DNA of 64,000 bases from NCBI RefSeq assembly GCF_029931775.1, contig NC_079328.1:10468501-10532500 (forward strand), written 5' to 3'. This DNA is from Euleptes europaea. Its lineage: Eukaryota; Chordata; Lepidosauria; Squamata; Sphaerodactylidae. Position 1 is the stretch's first letter. Each line of letters begins with the position of its first letter. Made by a program: the position numbers and the translations under genes. Shown piece after piece: positions 9,626 through 20,479 of this stretch. The notes under the pieces were generated by a model, which saw nothing but the letters and a program-made list of their open reading frames with translations, was not told the origin of the DNA and did no database searches.

Positions 9626-10287
9626 ATGAATAAACCTTACTAGATATATAATAAACTAAATAACTGGCAGCGGTTCTTCAGTGATGCTGAAAGTTCTGCT
9701 TTTAACTGCCTCACTCGGACTGCTGGGAGGACCAGCCCTTCTTTTTAGGACTATAAAGCCATGAAGTTAAAGGTTAGACCAGTAACAGTCCTTTTTTTAC
9801 AGCTTGTGTGAAGCTTCTGACATGATTGACTGACTGAACTTGGGGCAGCCTGGAAGGTTCATGAACATCCCAACCCCCTCAGGATTAAAGCTTTCAGCAA
9901 CAAAAAATTCACAGTTCTGATGCTAAGAAAAGGGATGGTTCGTTTGGCTGGGATGAAAACCACATACAGGTTGTACATTCAAATAATATCAGTGGAGCAG
10001 GCTAAGAATGGGAAATCTGACTGGCAGGAGCCCCCATAGGGTTAGGAACGTAAGAAACTCAACCCCCAGAGGCAGCTGAAGGCAAGCTGTGAACAATCTA
10101 CAGACATCTGAGAAGGGGGGAATTAAACGGGAAAGAAAAGAGGTCGGATAAAACATTTTTGGGCAATGGGCTAAGAAGCCAAGCGGTGCATTCGGCTGCC
10201 ACCTCTAGACCCAGAGATTACAGTGCAAGTAATGTATAGTGGTTAATAGAATCTGGGAGACCCAGGTTCAAATCCTCAATCTGATAT

Positions 10288-10466
10288 TAGGGTTGCCAGG
10301 TCCCTCTTTGCCACCGGCGGGAGGTTTTTGGGGCGGAGGGACTTCAATGCCATAGAGTCCAATTGCCAAAGCGGCCATTTTCTCCAGGTGAACTGATCCC
10401 TATCGGCTGGAGTTCAGGTGTAATAACAGCAGATCTCCAGCTAGTACCTAGAGGTTGACAACCCTA
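10288..10466 (+). mobile_element. MITE-1 copy with perfect 8-bp TSD
   Basis: TAGGGTTGCCAGGTCCCTC to GTTGACAACCCTA, with tctgatat at both 10280-10287 and 10467-10474. This copy helps fix the family's exact ends. It is internally shortened, lacking the GGCGGGGTTTGGGGAGG block. Confidence 0.95.
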
Positions 10467-10503
10467 TCTGATATGGAAACTCACTTGGTGACCTTGGGCC
10501 AAT

Positions 10504-10548
10504 TTAGGGTAGCCAGGTTCTCCCCTGCCACCGTTTGGGGATGGGGGG
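10504..10548 (+). mobile_element. MITE-1 left-end fragment
   Basis: TTAGGGTAGCCAGGTTC followed by CCTGCCACCGTTTGGGG, then abruptly the next copy at 10549. Probably a truncated copy into or beside which the second inserted. Confidence 0.6.
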
Positions 10549-10752
10549 TAGGGTTGCCAGATCCAGGCTAGGAAATTCCTGGAGATTTGGGGGTGGAGCT
10601 GGGGAGGACAGGGACCACAGTGGGGTACAATGCCACTTAGTCCACCCTCCAAAGCATCCATTTTCTCCAGGGGACCTGATCTCTTTAGCCGGGGGATGAG
10701 CTGTAATTCTGGGGGATCCCCAGATCCCACCTGGAGGCTGGCACCTGGAGGC
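10549..10752 (+). mobile_element. MITE-1 copy with duplicated right end
   Basis: TAGGGTTGCCAGATCCAGG start; GGGGTACAATGCCACTTAG interior. The terminal block ACCTGGAGGCTGGCA occurs twice in tandem and the final ACCCTA is lost. Confidence 0.8.
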
Positions 10753-11633
10753 TGGCATACTTTCAGCCTAAACTTACACGTGAGTATAAAATGGAGAAGA
10801 GGAGGAGGATGTAAGCTCCTTTGGGTCCCCACTGGAGAAAAGGCAGGGTATTATTAAAGTAAATAAATTCTATGTCAGAGGGGTACTTCTGTTGCTTCTG
10901 TGATCACTGTAGCATTTAACTTGGCAAATCTGTAGGGGTCAAGTAAAGGTAAATGGAAATGAGGTACTGAATTCCATAGGATTTGAAGTAACCAGACGAT
11001 TCTTTGGTTGTCGCTGTCCGAGTATCTGTATTGCTTATTATTACTGTTTAAGTTTCCATCTCGGCGTCAGCTCCTGCTCCCTTCCTTTCTCCATTGACTT
11101 CCTCTTAAAGGGCAAACAGACGGACCATGAAATAGGCTTTCTGATAATAATAATCTCTTTCCTGAAGCGCCTTTGTCAAACTCGTTAAGTGTCGATGCTC
11201 AGAAACGGCATGCTGGTTTTGTGTGAGGAAGCTTATGGTAATAGCAAAAAATGGAATGCCATCAGCAGATACCTGGGGTTGTCTGAATACTAAGGAGCAT
11301 TTCTTGTTTGTATTCAAGGGTAAAATGATTTCAAGTGGTTTTCAGAACAAGGGTAATGGCAAGGTTTTAACTCTGTCTACTGGTGAGTCACGACCGAAAA
11401 CTGGGTCATAATCTGATTGAAGGTAGGTTGCATGAGCGATACAGTACTGTAATTTATTCCTTTCTTTGGGGAGAGGCAGGAGCCCTTCATCCCACGCATA
11501 CTATGGTCCCTAGCAGGACTGGCCTCTGTGGCGCTTAGAAAAGTGCCACATGGACTCAGGGACATGATTTTATTTAGTTTTATCTAGATTTTATCTAGTA
11601 ATTTTATCTAGTTTTTTCCTAGATTTTACCTTC

Positions 11634-11786
11634 TCCAGTTAAACAGACTAGGCAAGTAAAGTAGTGTTAAAGACCCCTGCCGGAGACCCTGGAGAGCTGC
11701 TGCCTGTCTGAGTAGACAATACTGACTTTGATGGACCAAGGGTCTGATTCAGTATAAGGCAGCTTCATGTGTTCAAGTGTTCATAT
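11634..11786 (+). mobile_element. tRNA-derived SINE (type B), 5'-truncated
   Basis: Carries the type B body and tail (GAGACCCTGGAGAGCTGCTG, GTCTGAGTAGACAATACTG, GGACCAAGGGTCTGATTCAG, AAGGCAGCTTCATGTG) without the tRNA-like head. It abuts a type A SINE. Confidence 0.85.
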
Positions 11787-12018
11787 GGTGTAGTGGTTAA
11801 GAGAGGCAGACTCTAATCTGGACAACCGAATTTGATTCTCCTCTCCTCCACAAGAAGCCTGCTGGGTGTCCTTGCCCAGTCACAGTTCTCTCCAAACTCT
11901 CTCAGCCCCACCTACCTCACACGGTGTCTGTTGTGGGGAGGGGAGGGCTATTGTAAGCCAGTTTGAGACTCCTTTCAGTAGAGAAAATCAGGGTATAAAA
12001 ACCAACTCTTCTTCTTCT
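11787..12018 (+). mobile_element. SINE type A (Sauria-SINE-like)
   Basis: A-box-like TGGTGTAGTGGTTAAGAG and a mutated B box, then GCCTGCTGGGTGTCCTTG, CTCAGCCCCACCTACCTCAC, GTCTGTTGTGGGGAGG and the tail TATAAAAACCAACTCTTC with a CTT run. Confidence 0.9.
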
Positions 12019-13000
12019 AGTTTGGCCCTAAGGGCAAAGAGAAAGTGGGTATTACCCATGCCTAGTTCCCGGCTGTACCTAAGAACTATACCATGAACAA
12101 TTTTCTTTCCATATTGCTATGTAGCTGACATTCTCAGACCTGGACAGAAAGCTCCTGGTCAGGTTTGCTCTCTGAAGATCAGGTGTAGAGAGCCTTCAGC
12201 CTTATGGGGTCTTTCCACCCAGGGGCCGGCTGTGATTTGCCATTGTAACTGCTCAAGCAGGTTTTTGAAACTTCACAAAGCCTGTTTTTAAGCCTGTGAT
12301 AATCGGATGAGAGCGTCCGTTTTGAGCAACAATACCTGCAGATGATATCCTGAAAAGCTCTTGCCAGTCTCCAGCCAAAGGAACAGAGAAAGAGAGAGAG
12401 ATGTGCTATAATAATAATAATTTGGGACCCCTGCTGTTGGTCGGGGTTAAATAGGGATTGCAGTTCTGGAAAATGCTGCTGTAGACCACACACCGTTTGA
12501 ATTAAGAGCGGGGACGAGCAACGTATAGTTCTGGGTTGTTTTGATGAAGATTGGAAGGGTGAATTTAAGATCTCTTTGAAATATCCGGCAACAAAGATAT
12601 CCAGGAGTGAGTGGTGATGCAGCAATTCTATCCAGGGCTGCTTCCCCACGGGGTTTTTTCCCTTCACAGAAAGCAGGAAGGCAAGCCACCACGATTCCTG
12701 GCGTTTTTTAGTATGATTCGTGGCATTCCTGGGGCTTTCCCCCTTTAATCTGGGGGAAAAAACACTGTATTTTCTCTGGATTAAAGGGGAATTGTGCGAG
12801 TGGCTAAAGAGGAATGTCTGTGTAGATGCTCCCTCTGTTGCCCCTGTGGGTTGAGGGGGCAGAGCTCAGCTCCACTTTCAAAAGGGCGCCTGGCCCCTTG
12901 CTAATGCCTGCCAATCCCCACACTGAAACTTTTAAAGGGCTTTCCTCTTCCCCAGTTTCACTACCAAGCTGCACTGTAGCATTAGACTGTGGCTCAGTAG
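12019..13000. other. No gene recognised
   Basis: Low-repeat stretch with no splice-bounded open frame that I recognise. Confidence 0.55.
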
Positions 13001-13021
13001 GAAATGTGAGGGTAGAGAGGC

Positions 13022-13216
13022 AGGGTTGCCAACCTCCAGGTACTAGCTCCTGCTATTACAACTGATCTCCAGCTGATACCGATCAGTTCACCTGGAGAAA
13101 ATGGCCGCTTTGGCAATTGGACTCTATGGCATTGAAGCCCCTCCCCAAACCCCGCCTTCCTCAGGCTCTGCCCCAATCACCTCCTGCCGGTGGTGAAGAG
13201 GGACCTGGCAACCCTA
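13022..13216 (-). mobile_element. MITE-1 copy
   Basis: AGGGTTGCCAACCTCCAGG to CCTGGCAACCCTA, with AAATGGCCGCTTTGGCAATT and ACTCTATGGCATTGAAG in reverse orientation. No clear TSD. Confidence 0.9.
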
Positions 13217-13267
13217 CTTCTCTCCTTCCCATCCACCTACCAACCTACCTTTTACCTGTCTCCCATT

Positions 13268-13429
13268 TTCGGCTATATTTATATATTTACTTCATTTATA
13301 TCCCATTTTTTTCCTTAGTGGAGACCCAAAGCAGCTTACGCCATCCCCCTGTCCTCTGTTTTATCCTCTCAACAACCTGTGCAGCAGGTGAGGCTGAATG
13401 TGTGTGACTGGCCCAAATTCATCCTGTGA
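13268..13429 (-). mobile_element. SINE type C fragment
   Basis: TTATATCCCATTTTTTTCC, AGTGGAGACCCAAAGCAGCT, TTTTATCCTCTCAACAACC and GTGTGACTGGCCCAAATTC: the reverse of the type C tail. It is cut by the MITE at 13430. Confidence 0.75.
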
Positions 13430-13638
13430 TAGGATTGCAAACCTCCAGGTACTAGCTGGAGACCTCCTGCTATTACAACTGATCTCCAGCCGATAGAGAT
13501 CAGTTCCCCTGGAGAAAATGGCCACTTTGGCCATTGGGCTCTATGGCATTGAAGTCCCTCCCCTCCCCAAACCCTGCCCTCCTCAGGCTCTGCCCCAAAA
13601 ATCTCCAGGTATTTCTCACCCCGGAGCTGCAGCCCTTA
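13430..13638 (-). mobile_element. MITE-1 copy
   Basis: TAGGATTGCAAACCTCCAGG start and CGGAGCTGCAGCCCTTA end; full interior in reverse orientation with GGCTCTATGGCATTGAAG. Confidence 0.9.
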
Positions 13639-13720
13639 TAAAGAGGGGATTTTAGAGGTCGCAGTGCAAAGAAAGAAAAAGGGGAGGAGCGGGGGACAGC
13701 AGCCACCATGAGCACATTAT

Positions 13721-13832
13721 AGAAGAAGAAGAGTTGGCTTTTATACTCTGATTTTCTCTACCTTTAAGGAGTCTCAAACCGGCTCACAATCACCTTCCCT
13801 TCTCCTCCAGGGTTGCCAACCTCCAGGTACTG
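13721..13832 (-). mobile_element. Truncated SINE type A and MITE-1 end fragment
   Basis: 13721-13809 is a reverse type A SINE tail (AGAAGAGTTGGCTTTTATAC, GAGTCTCAAACCGGCTCAC). It is followed by a 22-bp MITE-1 terminus (AGGGTTGCCAACCTCCAGG). Both are broken off. Confidence 0.75.
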
Positions 13833-14129
13833 AAGGAAAAAAGCAAGCACTGATGGCTCTTAAACATATCAAGTTACACTTTATGTATAGAAACAATATA
13901 TTACAACTTGTCAGTTACATAAACCAAATTATTTTTCATAAGACAAAACACAAGTCCCGAAATATTTCTAAGACCTTCACCAGGTAGATTCTCCCAATAT
14001 GTGTAAAGAAGGAGCGTCACTTGTAGGCAAGAAAAGCTGCGCGCCGATTCGAAATCCATTATGCTGTACATTGTTCTTTTATTCTGTAATTTGCCTTGAG
14101 TCTCAACAGTGAGAAAGTTGGGCTATAAA

Positions 14130-14372
14130 TAGAAGAAGAGTTGGTTTTTATACCCCGCTTTTCTCTACTTTTTAAGGAGACTCAAAGCAGTTTACAATCT
14201 CCTTCCCTTCCACTCCCCACAACAGACACCTTGTGAGGTAGGTGGGGCTGAGAGAGTTTTGAGAGAACTGTGACTGGCCCAAGGTCACCCGACTGGCTTA
14301 ATGTAGAGGAGTAGGGAAACAAATCCAGTTCACCCGATTAGAGTCTGACGCTCTTAACCACTACACCAAGCT
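14130..14372 (-). mobile_element. SINE type A, near full length
   Basis: Reverse complement of the type A SINE from AGAAGAAGAGTTGGTTTTTA through ACAGACACCTTGTGAGGTAG to CTTAACCACTACACC, the complement of the tRNA A-box region. Confidence 0.9.
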
Positions 14373-14589
14373 GAATGAATAAATGGCATGCGCTGCTGAC
14401 CTGTTTCCCCTTCCTGAAACCACTGCAGTGGGCCAGGTCTGAGTTGAGTGTCCCCCTGCAGAGCTGGCCAAGCTCCAGGGCTTTGGCTCTGTCCTCCTGG
14501 CTGCTGGCTCTCCAGGGCACAGACCCACCAGGAACATTTCCTTCAAGTTAAATGGCTGATCCATCCCTGATTGGTGGTATACCTATGGG

Positions 14590-15393
14590 CAGTGGCAGAT
14601 CTACTATGAAACTAATGAAATTTAAGCTTCAGGGCCCCTAATCCCAGAGGAGCCCTGAAGCAACTTTATTTAAAATAAGTGATGGCGTTTTTTTAAGTAT
14701 TTGTTATTAAAATAAGACTATTTTAGTGATAGAACCATAAGCCAATGGGTTGAAGTACTTAATATTGACCTTAGAATATGCTCTAATACCCATTTCATAT
14801 GGCCTCATAATGTAATTGGTCAAATTTTAAAGTTTTCTCAGCGGCTTGCAGCGCCCGAACCCCCCCAGCTGCATGGGCTCACTGAGCTCACCAGAATCTA
14901 TTCATAGCCTATATTTTGGCAGCTGGATCCTCAAATCCTTTGTTGGTACATGGCTTAATAGTTCTATAGCTCAGCCCTTGGAACCAATTGGAACCGTAAA
15001 AAGACATCTGAATTCCCAATTCAGCCTGCACTCTTCTCGCTTGTGCATTTTAACACCAAAAATCAGATTTTCACCTCTTTATACTAACAATCCCCCTCTG
15101 ATGACCTCCTACCTCTCTATTAGAGAATGAACCAATACATCTGCCATAGAACAACCCCATCGAAGAAGATTACAGGGTTACCCAGATCTCGTTGCTGGTG
15201 GGGGCTCACTATATGGCCCATTTTCAAGGACTCCACCTTACCACCCTGTTCTCTGCCATTTAGGCCTCAAGGTCCTTGCAAGGGTAGCAAGGCCCTTTGG
15301 ACCTTGTTGGATGTTGCCCTATTGTTGCTGGTTGGAAAGGGGCCCCCATAACAGTTCAAGCTTCGGGGCCTCAAAAATGTAGGTCCGCAACTG
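14590..15393. mobile_element. hAT-type element, 804 bp, perfect TSD
   Basis: Ends CAGTGGCAGATCTAC and TAGGTCCGCAACTG are bordered by identical cctatggg at 14582-14589 and 15394-15401. Subterminal GCTTCAGGGCCCC and GCTTCGGGGCCTC are direct-similar. No recognisable transposase; non-autonomous or heavily decayed. Confidence 0.85.
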
Positions 15394-15529
15394 CCTATGG
15401 GGCTGAGAGGAGGAACAGGGAGAGAACATGCTGGGGCTCTGTAGACCCCTGGAGGTAGCCAGCCATATGATGTGCGTATGAGCAAGCCCAAGAGTCTTTC
15501 CACATTGACTTCCTACGCAGAGAAAGTGA

Positions 15530-15950
15530 CTCTCCCATAATACTAGAACATGGGGTCATCTGCTAAAGCTGGAGGGCGAGAGATTCAAAACAGATAAAAG
15601 GAAGTATTTTTTCACACAACGCATAGTTAAATTGTGGAACTCCCTGCCCCATGATGTGGTGATGGCTGCCAACTTGGAAGGCTTTAAGAGGGGAGTGGAC
15701 ATATTCATGGAGGAGAGGGGTATTCATGGCTATTAGTTAGAATGGATGCTTGTCATGCTGCATACCTATTCTCTCTAGTATCAGAGGAGCATGCCTATTA
15801 TATTGGGTGCTGTGGAACACAGGCAGGATGGTGCTGCTGCAGTCATCTTGTTTGTGGCTTCCTAGAGGCACCTAGTTGGCCACTGTGTGAACAGACTGCT
15901 GGACTTGATGGGCCTTGGTCTGATCCAGCAGGGCCTTTCTTATGTCTCCT
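15530..15950 (+). mobile_element. CR1/L2-type LINE 3' end
   Basis: Contains CATAATACTAGAACATGGGG, GTGGAACTCCCTGCCCCATG, GGAGAGGGGTATTCATGGC, GAACACAGGCAGGATGGTGC and GATGGGCCTTGGTCTGATCC: a longer, plus-oriented counterpart of 820-1230. Confidence 0.8.
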
Positions 15951-16655
15951 GATTAACCCCTAAATCCAGGGAAAGGAAGGGGTGCTTAGCGGAGGCACTT
16001 AATTGTGCTGTTTAATTGATTGAGGCTCAGATGTCCATGGGTCCAGGCAGTGGAAGTGCTGGGTGATCGATTTTTAAGTAACTCCCACGTAGCTTCTGGT
16101 TGAGCGCACTCCTAGGCTGTGGTGCTGACAATGAAAAATCTTTTTCTCGGCTGGAGGAACTGAGCTTTGGGTATCTTATCAGGCACCGATATGCACATAT
16201 ATCAGCTTGGAGGCTTGTCCTCAGGCACCTGCCGCAAGAGATAATTGCCTGGTTTCTGTCTTTGTGCTTTGTCAGGATCCCTTTGAAGCAGAAGTCATGA
16301 TTAATGAGGAAGCCAAGACGCACCAACTCTGACCGTGCGTGTGTCTGTTGGCAGGTATTCCAACTGCTTGGCAAGAGCTCAGTGACTTCTTTTCATCTCT
16401 CCTTTCCACAGCAGACGGTTTTCGAGTAGATCTGTTGCTGGTCAGAGCACCCTGCTTGGAACTTGGTCTTTGTCCAATTTAAACAGAAGGAGCAGCGTGC
16501 GGGCTTGAAGGGGGCTCCTGGTTGATCAATAAGAAAGGAAAATCAGAATGCTGAAAATCTGGCAGCCAAGCAGGAAGAGAGCCATTGGCCAGTGCTTTCC
16601 TTTGATTTACTGAGAAGCAGAAAGAAAGAATTATATGCACTGGGTTTCTTGGCAG

Positions 16656-16869
16656 TAGGGCTGCTAAGTTCCGGGTGGCGTCTGGAGATCTCCTGAGAAG
16701 ACAACTGATCTCCAGGCAATAGAGATCCATTCACCTGCAGAAAATGGCCACTTTGGAAGGTGGACTGTATGGCATTATACCCTGTTGAAGTCCCTCCCCA
16801 AACCCCACCCTCCCCAGGCACCACCCCCAAAATCTCCAGGTATTTCCCAACCCAGAGCTGGCAACCCTA
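16656..16869 (-). mobile_element. MITE-1 copy with 6/8 TSD
   Basis: TAGGGCTGCTAAGTTCC to GAGCTGGCAACCCTA; flanks cttggcag (16648-16655) and cctagcag (16870-16877). Interior of the GGCATTATACCC subfamily. Confidence 0.9.
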
Positions 16870-17209
16870 CCTAGCAGGGATGGGGTCAGCAGTGCCATAT
16901 GTTTTGCACAGCTTATAAGTGGCACTTCAATAGTTAAACATATCCAGCTAAGTTTAGCTGAGTGCTGTTCTTATGTGTTCCTGCTTGGCATCTAGAAATA
17001 TACCACCCCCTTCCCCACCTTAGCTGGTTAGTTCTAATCAATATGCAATTCAATATCCCATTAATTGTTTGCCCTTGCTGCCCCCTTACCATTGCTAGGT
17101 CAAACGCTGCAATCACACTAGAAGCAACAATGAATACCTGGCTCTCTCCAGTACAGTTCTTTAAGGCACAAGAGATCTGCCTGGATCTAAGACCTGCTGA
17201 GTCTATCCA

Positions 17210-17395
17210 GCTAAGGATGCCAGCAGGCCTGGAGAAAATCATCCTTAATAGAGGCTTAATATGTGGAAATGGGCAGGTGAAGTTTTTCATGGCACTAAGG
17301 TCACAGACATCACATCAATAACATCCTATTAAGCCTCTATTAAAAGGAGAGGGTATTTTTTTTCTCCTGGCAGTTGGCAACCCCTATGGGGGGGG
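17210..17395. mobile_element. Diverged hAT-like MITE (second family)
   Basis: Shares AGAGGCTTAATATGTGG, AAATGGGCAGGTGAAG, ATAACATCCTATTAAG and the end CTCCTGGCAGTTGGCAACCCC with 29580-29700 and 32047-32213. The ends resemble MITE-1 but the interior is different. Confidence 0.5.
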
Positions 17396-17700
17396 GGAGA
17401 TTACACCTATCTTTTCCACTAGGGAGGAAGAAGCAATTGGAATAGGTACGTAGGTTATTCAGTAAGAAAAATTACCCAGGTGACAACGATTTAAGCAGCT
17501 ACCTTGCGGTCCCTCTACCAAATTCACAGCTTCCACCAGTTGCTTTTCATTTATAAAGGAAAAAAGCCAACATACATTTTTGCCATGTTTGACACATATC
17601 CCTTTACCAGGTGTTGGCCACATTTTTGTGCATCACGCTGCTGCTAAAGGCCTGGAAGCAGAACAAGCAAATAAAGGAGATGATGCTGTGGAGGGCACCC

Positions 17701-17756
17701 AGACTATTTAAATATCTCTTTAATTCCAAGACTATTAAAATATCTCTTTAATTCCA
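17701..17756. repeat. Tandem duplication of a 28-bp unit
   Basis: Two head-to-tail copies of AGACTATT(T/A)AAATATCTC followed by TTTAATTCCA, one mismatch apart. Confidence 0.9.
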
Positions 17757-19119
17757 GTTAATATGCAGTTCCCCCCGATTACACAACATTTAAATTCTGG
17801 CCTATGCACACAGTAGGAATCTTTGTCGCTTCACAAGTCAGGATAATTGTGCTTTGAAAAGGGATTTTGATAGAACATCACTTTTGATTTTTCTGCAGAG
17901 AATGATCTTCCTGCAGAACATAAGCTCATGATTAAATTATCTTCTAGTAACGTATTTTGGGCTCCTTGTTACAATTAATATTTAAGTATTAAGAATAATC
18001 TTTGTCAGTGAATGCTTGTGACATTATCCCAGAAATTCACAATACCGATTAAATAGCTCAAGCTCCTTGCTGCAATAATAGTTTAAAAAAAAAAAATTTA
18101 TTAGCTCATACCTGAATATTTTGCCACCAACCATTGAATTGCCTACAGATTCACAAATTTAATGTGGGTAAAATCTGCCAACTGTACTGTCAGTCAACCC
18201 TGGAATTCCTGATTTGAACATGTGTGCTGTAGTTCAGAAGTGGAAATAAAAGATAATAGGATAGTGGGCTATAGCTAGAAGACTGGTGTGCAAGAGGGCA
18301 GAGACAGAGGAGACGACACTACTTGTCTGCAAAGGTTCTGCTACTTAGCTTGGAATTGGAAATTATCCAGCTGGGTGGGGGTGTAGCTGGCTGGAAGGGA
18401 CTAGAAAAGCAAGGCAGAAGTCACACGTTACAGCTTGGCAGGTTACCCTTCATCCTGGAAGGAAGCCGCATCTCAGAACTAGAGCTGGGATCTTGTAGTG
18501 CCACCACCACCCAGTCCACCCAGCCAGATGGCAGATTTTCCAGATGGTCTGCTTGCCTCTTTAGACAGTGTACCATATAGCCTGAAACATGCTTGTGTTG
18601 GTTATGGGGGTATGTCACCCATAATTTAAAAATATTGTGGTGTTTATGCTGATTTACACTTTTTAATTTCTTCTTTTTAATTGTAATAATCATGTAATGG
18701 GCTTTATGAGCAAAACTGTGTCCATTTTGGCTGCAGATTTGCTGCCCAGCTTGAATTTTACCCTCTTGCTCAGTTGCCAGAATGGGAAGAGCCAGTTTTG
18801 TTTCAGGGTGCATGTGTGAGCTGGCAAGAGCCCTAATGCTGGAGTGGTCTAGCTCCAATCATGTATTTTTTATTTATTTGTGTGTTTTAGTTATAGCCTG
18901 CCTTTTTCGGTGGGATTCAACAGGCTTAACACAGTGTAAGTCAATACAATCAATAGGGTGAGACATCTAATACATCTAATTACAGAAATCTGAAACAAAA
19001 CATAAATATTAGACATGATGACTTAAACACTGCAGAAAACAGTATTACATAAATAGAAAACAGCGCAGCGAGATCAAGATAATACTGTATGCAGTAGTAT
19101 ACTAAGTTCAAGTGAATGT

Positions 19120-19870
19120 GAACCAAAGTATGGGTTGAAACCAGAGATATTATCAAGGAAGAATGCACAAAGACAGATGAAACTCTTAACATTGCTAAAA
19201 GAAGAAAAAGTAAAAGGTGACAGAAATAGAATCAGAAGTCTAAATGCAGCATTCCAGGGACTTACACTATCAAAATAACCAGTGTTAAAAAAACAGAAGA
19301 GAACAACAAAAAAGGAAGAACAAGAGATCTGTTCCACACAATCCAAGAAATCAAAGGGAAATTGAAAGCAAGTTTAGTAGTGTTGCCAACCTCCAGGTAC
19401 TAGCTGGAGATCTCCTGCTATTACAACTGATCTCCAGTCGATAGAGATTAGTTCATTGGGAGAAAAAGGCCACTTTAGCAATTGGACTCTATGGCATTGA
19501 AGTCCCTCCCCTCCACAAACCCCGCCCTCCTCAGGCTCCGCCCCAAAAATCTCCCGCCGGTGGCAAAGAGAGACCTGGCAATGCTAAAGTTTAGGCATGC
19601 TAGAAGATCAACATTAGACTACATTAACTGAACAGAACGACAAGAAGAAGAAGAAGAAGATGGGAACAATACACTGAAAAACTATACAGAAGAAATGAAA
19701 GGCTGACAGATTCCTTCAAAGAAAAGATGTTTGAAGAAGAACCCACAGTTTTAGAAAATGAAGTGAAAGCTGCACTGAAAGCAACTGGCAGAAAAAACCC
19801 ACCAGGATGGGATATCAATAGAGCTATTCCAAGCCACAGAAACAGTCCGTCAGAATCTTAACAGGAATAC
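19120..19870 (+). mobile_element. BovB/RTE LINE fragment, interrupted by a MITE
   Basis: Conceptual plus-strand matches to the BovB ORF2 linker/RT start: GDRNRIRSLNAAFQGL before the MITE; RWEQYTEKLYRRNERL and LENEVKAALKATGRKNPPGWD after it. These correspond to the family's RWQEYTEELY and EVKWALGS..NKASGGDGIP blocks. Stops and frameshifts show it is long dead. A MITE-1 copy (19378-19586) sits in the open frame. Confidence 0.8.
19378..19586 (-). mobile_element. MITE-1 copy with perfect 8-bp TSD, inside BovB
   Basis: TAGTGTTGCCAACCTCC to CCTGGCAATGCTA with aagtttag on both sides (19370-19377, 19587-19594). The host BovB sequence resumes directly after it. Confidence 0.95.
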
Positions 19871-19951
19871 ACCAACAAATATAGAATACAAAACAATGGT
19901 CCGCAGACAGGAAATGCTCAATCTACATTCCAGTTCAATCTATGAGAGCCT

Positions 19952-20058
19952 GTCATAGAGTCCAATGGCCAATGTGGCCATTTTCTCCAGGGGAACTGAC
20001 CTCTACCGGCTGGAGATTAGTTGTAATAGCAGGAGATCTCCTGCTACTACCTGGAGGT
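19952..20058 (+). mobile_element. MITE-1 right-half fragment
   Basis: CATAGAGTCCAATGGCC, TTCTCCAGGGGAACTGACC and ACTACCTGGAGGTTA; the left half and final terminus are lost. Confidence 0.8.
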
Positions 20059-20396
20059 TAAACCAAAAAATGGACAGGTATTAAATAGACAAGCTGTATG
20101 GAAAAATAATACCAAGCTCGGAATTTTTTCTATGAAAGCTTATATTCTTAATAGTGAATAAGTGCAATAGTGCTAAACAACATGAAAGTGACAAAAATGA
20201 AAGTGAAAGCTTTTTAAAGAAAACAACATACAAAATACAACAGGACGAGATGACACAAAGTAGCTGTACAAGACGCTACAAAATTCTACAAGGCAGCAAT
20301 CCTTGCAAGGTAAGTATAAATTACAAAACTATCATAGTCAATGTCCATGACTTTCGTTTTCCTTTTTCTTTCACTTCAGGTTGAACAAGCATGTAA

Positions 20397-20479
20397 GAAC
20401 AAGAAGAAGGTCGGAACGCTGTCCGGATGTCCCAAGCGTTTTCACTGCCTACCAGGGCAGCTTCATCAGCTGTTTGTTC
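20397..20479 (-). ncRNA. Hammerhead ribozyme (type I-like) of the Penelope-like element
   Basis: All core bases are present in order. The core begins CUGAUGA (20463-20469), followed by stem II CUGCC/GGCAG with a 6-nt loop and a closing A-U pair (20444-20462), then GAA (20441-20443). Stem III is AACGCU/AGCGUU (20435-20440 with 20415-20420), a perfect 6 bp. The UUC cleavage triplet has H17 at 20414. Stem I has C1.1-G2.1, an internal loop, then GAACAA/UUGUUC (20474-20479 with 20397-20402). There is one bulged G in stem II. Penelope-like elements are known to carry hammerhead motifs; activity of this copy is unknown. Confidence 0.75.

Larger units (their letters stand above)
10220..10870 (+). mobile_element. 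SINE (type C) split by two MITE-1 insertions
   Basis: The tRNA-like head (TATAGTGGTTAATAGAATCTG, GACCCAGGTTCAAATCC) ends at the first MITE (10288). The middle (CACTTGGTGACCTTGGGCC) resumes at 10467 and is cut again near 10504. The tail (CAGCCTAAAC, AAAATGGAGAAGAGGAGG, GCTCCTTTGGGTCCCCACTG) resumes near 10753. Order and spacing match the type C copies at 51467 and 33925. Confidence 0.75.
16870..19110. other. Mostly unassigned intergenic sequence
   Basis: Apart from 17210-17395 and 17701-17756, nothing is recognised. 18870-19110 looks like a decayed repeat; its last 38 bp (19073-19110) recur at 21753-21790. Confidence 0.55.
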
